Under the pieces are notes generated by a model that was given only the letters and a program-made list of their open reading frames with translations, did no database searches and had not been told where the DNA came from. From the NCBI GenBank assembly GCA_009937085.1, contig JAACDD010000168.1, forward strand, positions 1 to 20,608: DNA of 20,608 nucleotides, given 5' to 3'. Both the position numbers and the translations under genes were made by a program. Below, piece by piece: positions 15,501-20,608 of this stretch. The stretch comes from Bacteroidota bacterium (GTDB lineage: Bacteria; Bacteroidota; Bacteroidia; Flavobacteriales; Flavobacteriaceae). How positions within the stretch are numbered: position 1 is the first letter of the stretch; each line of letters opens with the position of its first letter.

Positions 15501-16075
15501 GCGAAATTGCCGAATTTAAAAATACCTTATTAGGCATTACTTCTGCTGCCGAAGAACAAGCATCTATTTTGGCAAACTTTATTTTAGGCGACATTAGCAG
15601 CATTTATAAAGGTTCTGTGGCAATGAATATTCTGAAATTTAGTGACTTAGACCTATGTAGCATCGGAGATATTAATATTCCTAGTGATGACTATGCCTAC
15701 GAAGAAGTCATCTTTACAGATATAACCAAATGCTATTATAAAAAATGTATCATAAAAGATGACTTATTAATTGGCGCCATATTAGTTGGCGACAAAAACG
15801 AATTTGCAGAGTTTAAAAGTCTTATCGAAGGAAAAGTTGAACTTTCCAATAAACGTGAAACCTTGTTACGCGGAACATCTAATGACAAACCTGTAAAAGG
15901 AAAACTTATTTGTTCGTGTAGTCAAGTTGGGGAAGGCAATATCACAGAAGCTATTGAAAGCGGGCACGATGGCTTTAATGAACTGTGCAAACACACAGGA
16001 GCAGGATTAGGTTGCGGTAGTTGTAAAACAGAAGTTTTGGAGCTTTTGAAATCTCAAAAACAGTTGGTGTCATGA
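12545..16075 (+). CDS. nasA: Assimilatory nitrate reductase with fused flavin and BFD [2Fe-2S] module
   Basis: 1176 residues reducing nitrate to nitrite in the cytoplasm (no Tat or Sec signal). Residues 1-60 carry the [4Fe-4S] motif (C12, C15, C19, C47). A molybdopterin oxidoreductase domain follows with C141 in NSRLCMSS as probable Mo ligand, and the dinucleotide-binding domain (about 580-697) begins near LVLTTGRIRDQWHTMT. From about 706 an NAD(P)H/FAD oxidoreductase begins: FAD fold IVVVGAGAAAFRF, NAD fold TIVGGGLLGLELA (857-869), and SSDPAIFAIGEIAE (977-990). A BFD-like [2Fe-2S] domain ends the chain (C1123, C1125, C1157, C1160). Bacillus and Klebsiella use a separate NasB/NasC for this role. 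No ATG is available at the 5' end; TTG at 12545 or GTG at 12551 is the start. The operator dyad lies upstream, and the stop overlaps the next ATG by 4 bases. Confidence 0.93.
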   Translation: MSVHKDKIKTTCSYCGVGCGIIVKKDPNGLISVEGDKDHPVNKGMLCSKGMNLHYVANDTTDRLLYPEMRWNKSYPLEQVTWDDALERAASVFKSIINKYGPDSVGFYVSGQCLTEEYYIANKLTKGFLGTNNIDTNSRLCMSSAVVGYKNTFGEDSVPISYDDIELADCFLISGANPAWCHPILFRRIEEHKRNNPNVTIIVVDPRKTDSANFADLHLQINPGTDIVLNNAIAKRLIDKRKIDKNFIANHTENFEAYKRHVQTTPLIKAAEICGITVDEIKKAAALISNANGFISMWAMGLNQSSIGTYKNYSLLNLSLITGHIGKPGAGPFSLTGQPNAMGGREVGGMANLLAVHKNLLNETHRDEVAKFWNVDQISPKPGYTATEMFDALESGKMKAVWIICTNPMVSMPNAHRIEKALKNAKFVIVQDISEKSDTLAYADLVLPAAAWAEKEGTMTNSERRISYLTKVIEAPGEAKPDVEILCEFAKKMGFHGFDYNSTSEIYQEYSLMTKGTNIDVSHLNYDRLKQEGTFQWPVASHNSKGTPRLFEDRIFYTPSQKAMFNVPKYTNNVSDAPNTEYPLVLTTGRIRDQWHTMTKTGKVSRLKTHYNSPVLEINKADALLNNIKNEDVVEVKSKNGLVRVRAKITDNVKFNVVFLPMHWGKQLNSDLNRANNLTNTVVDPFSKEPDFKYTRVSVSKYKKPKEKIVVVGAGAAAFRFVQNYRHHNEADSISVFSKEANVFYNRVLLPEYVTDKLSWKKLKKIKEQELEKLKVDLYNGIFIVAIDSVAKIATDNLGNTHSYDKLILATGSRAIIPNDVQLDLPGRFTLRSKSDADKFKAYLDDTGMPAQEQHVTIVGGGLLGLELAAALKEENLNITLIQRGSRLMERQLDQLSSKLLARHVEKLGVQIFFSNEVSTVFDSDDAKELEITLKSGKSFTSNAIVYAIGTRPNIELAKTAGITCGRGVVVNQNLQSSDPAIFAIGEIAEFKNTLLGITSAAEEQASILANFILGDISSIYKGSVAMNILKFSDLDLCSIGDINIPSDDYAYEEVIFTDITKCYYKKCIIKDDLLIGAILVGDKNEFAEFKSLIEGKVELSNKRETLLRGTSNDKPVKGKLICSCSQVGEGNITEAIESGHDGFNELCKHTGAGLGCGSCKTEVLELLKSQKQLVS

Positions 16076-17523
16076 AAAGCTTACACAGATTAATGATTAA
16101 AGGGGGCGTACTTTCACCTTCCGAATTAAAAGCAATTTGTATCTATGTGGAAAACATGGGCTTAAATGCAATTTCTTTTGGCTCTAGACAGGATATTATA
16201 TTTCCAGAAGCATTAGAAGACCAGCACATAACGTCCGTAGGAAACTTTAAACTTATTGATCCTGAGAAAACAAAATCAGAAAACATCTCATCTTCTTATT
16301 TGTGTGCTGATATTTTTCCTAGAACGCCTTGGCTCACCAGTGATAAATATCTTTATGTATTAGAACAATTCAAAAAAGAATATGAATTAAAAATAAATAT
16401 TACAGATCCAAAGCAAAGATTGGTTCCACTATTCTCGGGACACCTAAACTTTATAGCATCAGAAAATGAGGATTATTGGTACTTATACATTAGGCTGCCG
16501 CATTGGGACACAGCTGAGCCTTATCCTGCTTTAATTTACAGTTGGGACATTGCTGGAATTACCAACACAATACAAAACTTATTAAAAGAAGAACCTCATA
16601 ATACCGAAATGATTTTTGAATTGGTTAACGATGCTTTAGAATCAAATAATCAAACCATAGAAGAAGCACTACATATTCCATTTCACCCATTCCCCTATTA
16701 TGAGGGCATGAATAAAATTGGAACTGACAAGTATTGGTTGGGCTTATATTGGCGTAATAATCGCTATGATTTAGCCTTTTTAAAGGCGCTTTGTGAATTG
16801 TGCTCAGAGTGTAAAATTGGAAAGATATCCATCACGCCGTGGAAGTCATTCATTATTAATGGTATCCCAAGAGAAACAAAGCTTATTTGGGAAAAGTTTT
16901 TGGGTAAGTATGGTATAAATGTTAGGCACTCCTTATTAGAGTTAAACTGGCATTTGCCTGTAGGAGATAACGATGCTTTGGAACTTAAAAAGTTCTTAGT
17001 TCAGAATTTTGATAAAAATGATATCAGCACCTATGGATTGACGTTTGGAATATCCAATCTTAAGAATAAAGGGTATTACTTTACTTCAGTAGTCATTGAA
17101 AAGAACGCAGCGCCTAAAGAACTTTCTGACTATAACATCAGAGACACGTATAATTTGCTATACGCAAGAAACTTTGACCCAAATACAAGAGAATATATCA
17201 CGCATGTGCAAGAAGTTGACAGAATAGCACTACCAAACCTGTTAATGGAGTTAAGTGTTTTGTATTTTGAACAATTAGGTACAGAAAATGATGTAGTTGA
17301 AACCCCAGAAAAGGTTGAAGAAGAAGAAATTCAAGTAGACGTGTTTCAATGTATAAATTGCTTAACGGTTTATGATGAGACGTTCGGAGATTTGACACAA
17401 AATATAGCTGCTAATACAGCTTTTAGTGATCTTCCTGAAAACTATACATGCGCACTTTGTGGCTCATCCAAAACAAGTTACAAGAAAAAAACCTTGGTGA
17501 GAAAATCAACCTCCGATAGTTAG
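16072..17523 (+). CDS. Siroheme-less nitrite/sulfite-reductase-like protein with C-terminal rubredoxin
   Basis: 483 residues. The N-terminus (about 8-47, KGGVLSPSELKAI then FGSRQDIIFP) resembles the first ferredoxin-like half-domain of NirA/CysI reductases. Residues about 248-300 (KISITPWKSFIINGIP) resemble the second half-domain. The C-X5-C and C-X3-C ligands for siroheme-[4Fe-4S] are absent; only a CELCSEC cluster (C241, C244, C247) is seen. An acidic linker (407-421) leads to a rubredoxin domain with C427/C430 and C460/C463 and the usual YDETFGD and FSDLPENYTCALCG pattern. The ATG overlaps the nasA stop (ATGA), so the two are translationally coupled. I infer an electron-transfer or assembly partner of NasA and not a reductase; the reaction is unknown. 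The last 18 bases overlap the end of convergent moaA. Confidence 0.8.
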   Translation: MKSLHRLMIKGGVLSPSELKAICIYVENMGLNAISFGSRQDIIFPEALEDQHITSVGNFKLIDPEKTKSENISSSYLCADIFPRTPWLTSDKYLYVLEQFKKEYELKINITDPKQRLVPLFSGHLNFIASENEDYWYLYIRLPHWDTAEPYPALIYSWDIAGITNTIQNLLKEEPHNTEMIFELVNDALESNNQTIEEALHIPFHPFPYYEGMNKIGTDKYWLGLYWRNNRYDLAFLKALCELCSECKIGKISITPWKSFIINGIPRETKLIWEKFLGKYGINVRHSLLELNWHLPVGDNDALELKKFLVQNFDKNDISTYGLTFGISNLKNKGYYFTSVVIEKNAAPKELSDYNIRDTYNLLYARNFDPNTREYITHVQEVDRIALPNLLMELSVLYFEQLGTENDVVETPEKVEEEEIQVDVFQCINCLTVYDETFGDLTQNIAANTAFSDLPENYTCALCGSSKTSYKKKTLVRKSTSDS

Positions 17524-18513
17524 CATACTTCTGTTTTCGGAGTGTTGTTGTGGATCACTAAGTTTTTGAAAATCAGACATTCCTGCTCTAACAGCTTGTT
17601 TGTTGACAAGCGCTTTATATATATAAGGCTCAAGCGGTTCATTACTTCTAAGTGCATTTAATAAATCGGTTTCTTTATTTGAAAACAAACAATTTTTTAT
17701 CCTTCCGTTGGCAGTTAGTCTTATCCGATTACAGGAATCACAAAATGGATTTGTAACGGAACTAATGATTCCAAATGTCCCTTTAAAATTAGATATCCGA
17801 TACGCACGTGCAGTAAAATTCTGCTCGTTTTTTAAAACTTCCAAATATTGATATCCAAAAAAATCTGCTGCTTTACTTAATATATCTTGCTGCGTAACCA
17901 GTTTAGATTTATCCCAATCATTTCCCTTAAAAGGCATAAATTCAATAAACCGAACTGCTATATCCGCTGTCTGTGTCAATTTGATAAAATCAACAATCTC
18001 ATTATCATTAAAGCCTTTGATTAGGACAACATTAACTTTGACATTAAATCCGTTTTCTTGCAATAGTTTAATGTTTTCAAAAGCCTTAGAAAATGTATTT
18101 CGTCTTGTTATCCTGCTAAACTTTTGGGGGTGCAAGCTATCTAAACTGACATTAACCGTTGTTACTCCACAAGACTTAAAATCTTCAATAAATCGATCAA
18201 CTAAAACCCCATTTGTTGTTAATGTGAGCGTTGTATTGAGTGTCGCGAGTTTTGCTAATATTTCTGGGAAATCTTTTCGCACTAAGGGTTCGCCCCCCGT
18301 TAATCTTATTTTATCTACACCATTTTCCACAAACACTTTGGCAATCTGATAAATTTCATCAGCATTCATCAAATGTTGCCTAGGAGTTAATGCAATACCT
18401 TCGGCAGGCATACAATACGTGCAACGCAAATTGCATCGCTCTGTAAGTGATATTCTTAAGTAATTGTGCTTTCGACCAAACTTATCCGTTAAAATACTAC
18501 TGCTATTGATCAT
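17506..18513 (-). CDS. moaA: GTP 3',8-cyclase MoaA (molybdenum cofactor synthesis)
   Basis: 335-residue radical-SAM enzyme for the first step of molybdopterin synthesis, GTP to 3',8-cyclo-GTP. The N-terminal [4Fe-4S] motif is C27-X3-C31-X2-C34 in TERCNLRCTYCMPAEG, with the SAM-binding GGEP at 73-76. The C-terminal substrate-binding cluster has C258, C261 and C275 in FCDSCNRIRLTANG and KNCLFS. The chain ends in the conserved Gly-Gly tail (SMLTIGG) required for activity. The ATG shares one base with the upstream moaCB stop (TAATG), so translation is coupled. Its 3' end overlaps the convergent rubredoxin-protein gene by 18 bases, including the codons for the GG tail. Confidence 0.95.
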   Translation of the reverse strand: MINSSSILTDKFGRKHNYLRISLTERCNLRCTYCMPAEGIALTPRQHLMNADEIYQIAKVFVENGVDKIRLTGGEPLVRKDFPEILAKLATLNTTLTLTTNGVLVDRFIEDFKSCGVTTVNVSLDSLHPQKFSRITRRNTFSKAFENIKLLQENGFNVKVNVVLIKGFNDNEIVDFIKLTQTADIAVRFIEFMPFKGNDWDKSKLVTQQDILSKAADFFGYQYLEVLKNEQNFTARAYRISNFKGTFGIISSVTNPFCDSCNRIRLTANGRIKNCLFSNKETDLLNALRSNEPLEPYIYKALVNKQAVRAGMSDFQKLSDPQQHSENRSMLTIGG

Positions 18514-19418
18514 TAGTGTTGTTGGCCTTTAAGTATTTTAAATACATGTGTGATATGCGGAAATACAGCTTGCATAGATTCTTTTGCGCCTTTTGTAGAG
18601 CCCGGCATGGCTAATAGTAATGCATCGCCAATGGTTCCTGCAACGCTACGAGAAAGCATGGCGTATGGCGTGCGTTCCTGACCATAATTTCGAATTGCTT
18701 CTTCGATACCAGGGATGCGTCGTTCTAAAATTGGAAGTAATGCCTCTGGCGTAACATCTCTGTAAGACAATCCCGTACCACCAGTGAAAATAACCAAATT
18801 TGTTTTTTCTGAGTACGCAATCGCTTTGGAACGAATCTCTTCAATTTCGTCTGGAATCACATCGTAGTTTAAGACGCTAATGGCGTTTGCTTTCAACACT
18901 TCAATAATCGATTTTCCTGCTGTGTCTTGTTTTGTTCCTTGCGATACGGAGTCTGAACACACAATCACGCTAGCAGTAAGCTGTGTAGCATGCGTTAACT
19001 TCAAATTACTCTTCCCGCCTTTTTTCGCTAACAATTTGATAGTCCCAATTTCAACTTGCTTATCAATTGGTTTTAACATATCATAAATCGTAAGTGCAAC
19101 TACAGAAGCGGCATGCATTGCCTCTACCTCTACTCCTGTTTTATAAATCGTTTTAACTGTCACAGAAATAAGAATACTAGTATCTTCTAATGCGTAATCA
19201 ATAGCTGTAAATTCTATTGGCAACGGATGACAATCTGGTATTGTGTGATGTGTGTTTTTTGCGGCAAATAAGCCAGCTGCACGAGCAATTTCAAAGATGT
19301 TCCCTTTTGGTACAGTATTGTTTTTTATTGCATCTATTGTTTCAGATTTGCTGACGCAAACAATGGCTTGTGCTGTTGCCTCTCGAAGGGTTTTAATTTT
19401 GTGTGTAATATCTACCAT
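18513..19418 (-). CDS. moaCB: Bifunctional MoaC-MoaB/MogA fusion
   Basis: 301 residues holding two steps of molybdenum-cofactor synthesis. Residues 1-140 are MoaC (cyclic pyranopterin monophosphate synthase), with PDCHPLP (61-67, active-site His), TGVEVEAMHAAS (94-105) and LLAKKGGKS (129-137). Residues about 148-301 are a MoaB/MogA-type domain with FTGGTGLSYRDVTPE (211-225) and AMPGSTKGAKE (270-280), which adenylylates molybdopterin before metal insertion. The two domains are joined with almost no linker. It begins 3 bases after the moaE stop and shares one base with the moaA start. All key residues visible for both activities are present. The organism may encode other MogA or MoeA copies elsewhere. 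Confidence 0.93.
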   Translation of the reverse strand: MVDITHKIKTLREATAQAIVCVSKSETIDAIKNNTVPKGNIFEIARAAGLFAAKNTHHTIPDCHPLPIEFTAIDYALEDTSILISVTVKTIYKTGVEVEAMHAASVVALTIYDMLKPIDKQVEIGTIKLLAKKGGKSNLKLTHATQLTASVIVCSDSVSQGTKQDTAGKSIIEVLKANAISVLNYDVIPDEIEEIRSKAIAYSEKTNLVIFTGGTGLSYRDVTPEALLPILERRIPGIEEAIRNYGQERTPYAMLSRSVAGTIGDALLLAMPGSTKGAKESMQAVFPHITHVFKILKGQQH

Positions 19419-19421
19419 AGC

Positions 19422-19850
19422 TTATTTATTTACTTTCCATTGATACGAGCTGTCTTCAAAAATTTCTTTACCAAAAATGGGGACTTCCTTTTTTACGGAC
19501 TTGACAAGGTATTCTGTAGCCGCATACACTTCTGGACTGTGTGGAGCAGAAACAAAAACAAAAAGACACACCTCCCCTACCTTAACATCACCCAAGCTGT
19601 GGTATATATGTAAGCAGCTGAGGTCAAATTTCTCAAAAGCGTTTTCTCTAATATCATGAGCTGCTTTATTAGCCATATCTTCATAGGCTGTAAAGTTTAT
19701 TGACGAAACTGTTTTGGCATCTATTTCGTCAGCGCGTACCTGACCCAAAAAAATATTGTGCGCACCAATATTGTGCTTTACTTGGTGTTTTGAAATCGAA
19801 TTTGCAATAAATGCAGCTGTTATGGGACCTTTAATAAATATGGATTTCAT
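19422..19850 (-). CDS. moaE: Molybdopterin synthase catalytic subunit MoaE
   Basis: 142 residues, the usual MoaE length. It transfers sulfur from thiocarboxylated MoaD to cyclic pyranopterin monophosphate. Recognisable features are GAHNIFLGQVR (29-39), the YEDMA stretch (55-59), HIYHSLGDVKVGE (81-93), and VSAPHSPEVYAATEYLVKSVKKEVPIFGKE (100-129) with the conserved lysines of the active site. The first 20 bases overlap the end of the upstream moeB gene in a different frame, and the stop is 3 bases before moaCB. The partner MoaD is not visible in this window and may lie beyond the right edge. Confidence 0.93.
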   Translation of the reverse strand: MKSIFIKGPITAAFIANSISKHQVKHNIGAHNIFLGQVRADEIDAKTVSSINFTAYEDMANKAAHDIRENAFEKFDLSCLHIYHSLGDVKVGEVCLFVFVSAPHSPEVYAATEYLVKSVKKEVPIFGKEIFEDSSYQWKVNK

Positions 19851-20608
19851 CTTTAAAATGAGATTTGAAACTAGCTACGCCGTTTGTAACATTCGCTAGG
19901 TGGTTAAACGTATTATTTCTTAGTATTTCTATCGCTTTTAGACTTCGTTTACCGCGCTGACAAAAAATAGTGTAATGTTGATTTTTATTTAGCTCGTGAA
20001 GTTTTTGTTCCAATATTGAAAGCGGTATTTGTATCGAATTAGACAACTTGATAACAGGTTGCGCATCAAATTCTCTAACGTCCAAAAATATTGTCTTTTT
20101 GGTTCGGGCTTCGTCAAAAGTAGTTTCGTGAATACGCGTTTTCAAATGTGCGGCCTTATAAAAAGCATCGTCAATTACGAGCTGTTCATTTTTGGTGAAT
20201 TGAATCTTATTCTGGCGGTGATTTAACATGTCATGAATCAGTAGCGTTCCCGAAAGCAAATCGCCTATATTTAAAATCACTTTTAATGCTTCATTTGCTT
20301 GAAGCATCCCTATAAAACCAACTGTAGTTCCTAAAACACCTAGTGCGTCACAATTAGGGGTCTTGGTTTCATTTTTGTCAAACAAACACCTGTATGTTGG
20401 TCCGTTTTTATAATTAAATACAGAAACCTGACCTTCAAATTTGTAAATAGATCCATAAATAAAGGGCTTATTTGTCAGTACGCAAGCATCATTAATCAAG
20501 TAGCGCAATGCTATGCTGTCTGTGGCGTCAACGATACAATCATAGGATGCGAAGAGCGCTAAGGCATTTTCAGCAGAAAGAAAGTATGCATAGTCCTGAA
20601 TAGTGACA
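19831..20608 (-). CDS. moeB: MoeB/ThiF-type adenylyltransferase with rhodanese domain, N-terminus cut by window edge
   Basis: The frame is open to the right edge, giving 258 visible codons; the TTG near 20508 is internal, since MoeB sequence continues upstream (YDCIVDATDS, then LRYLINDACV). The ATP-binding N-terminal part lies outside. The enzyme activates the C-terminus of the sulfur carrier MoaD (or ThiS). The segment TYRCLFDKN... PNCDALGVLGTT matches the region that holds Zn ligands and the conserved cysteine in E. coli MoeB, but the first Zn cysteine is Thr and the later CxxC pair is missing. A rhodanese domain follows (TIFLDVREFD, then FCQRGKRS, with the active cysteine in CQRGKRS). It may pass sulfur directly onto the activated carrier, as in eukaryotic MOCS3. 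It overlaps moaE by 20 bases. Confidence 0.88.
   Translation of the reverse strand, partial: VTIQDYAYFLSAENALALFASYDCIVDATDSIALRYLINDACVLTNKPFIYGSIYKFEGQVSVFNYKNGPTYRCLFDKNETKTPNCDALGVLGTTVGFIGMLQANEALKVILNIGDLLSGTLLIHDMLNHRQNKIQFTKNEQLVIDDAFYKAAHLKTRIHETTFDEARTKKTIFLDVREFDAQPVIKLSNSIQIPLSILEQKLHELNKNQHYTIFCQRGKRSLKAIEILRNNTFNHLANVTNGVASFKSHFKDEIHIY

Noticed and set aside
16072..17523. Calling the rubredoxin fusion an active ferredoxin-nitrite or sulfite reductase
   Set aside because: Siroheme-[4Fe-4S] ligand motifs are missing, and NirB in the same window has them in full.
17511..17542. CTCCGA...TCGGAG stem as a terminator between the convergent operons
   Set aside because: The stem is only 6 bp with a 20-base loop and there is no T-tract on the plus strand; on the minus strand the following TTGATTTTC is weak. 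It also lies inside moaA coding sequence.

Overview
This window carries a nitrate-assimilation island from an AT-rich member of the Bacteroidota, most likely a Flavobacteriaceae-type marine or environmental bacterium. The assignment rests on promoter-like TAnnTTTG elements, the near absence of Shine-Dalgarno sequences, an alginate-export-type porin, and the protein families present. It is inferred from family resemblance, not from a database search. I see no rRNA, tRNA, CRISPR array, transposase or integrase.

Layout. (1) Positions 1-5149, minus strand: an ABC-type nitrate uptake operon read as nrtA (binding lipoprotein), nrtB (permease), nrtC-like ATPase, nrtD ATPase, then a beta-barrel porin cut by the window edge. 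(2) 5150-5531: a 382-base regulatory region rich in dyad repeats. (3) 5532-6248, minus: a Crp/Fnr-family regulator. (4) 6360-12391, plus: nirB and nirD (NADH-nitrite reductase), a DUF4202 protein, and a NarX/NarL-like two-component pair. (5) 12545-17523, plus: a nitrate reductase fused to its own flavin and [2Fe-2S] electron-input module, then an unusual protein that looks like a siroheme nitrite/sulfite reductase without siroheme ligands and ends in a rubredoxin. (6) 17506-20608, minus, convergent: molybdenum-cofactor genes moeB (cut by the edge), moaE, a moaC-moaB/mogA fusion, and moaA.

Together the genes cover nitrate passage across both membranes, reduction to nitrite by NasA, reduction to ammonium by NirBD, and part of the synthesis of the molybdopterin cofactor NasA needs. 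Two regulators sit inside the island. One is a membrane histidine kinase with a nitrate-sensor-like P-box motif and its LuxR-type response regulator. The other is a Crp/Fnr protein without an obvious iron-sulfur cluster.

The strongest non-coding signal is a shared palindrome, TAAGTA-N4-TACTTA. It occurs perfectly upstream of nirB and nasA and with one mismatch upstream of nrtA. It has the N4 spacing and G position of Fnr-class operators and is probably the target of the island's own Crp/Fnr protein. In the nirB and nasA promoters it overlaps the putative -7 box in the same register; the nrtA copy fits that register less well. The most novel proteins are the siroheme-less reductase-rubredoxin fusion, the DUF4202 protein and the single-chain NasA.
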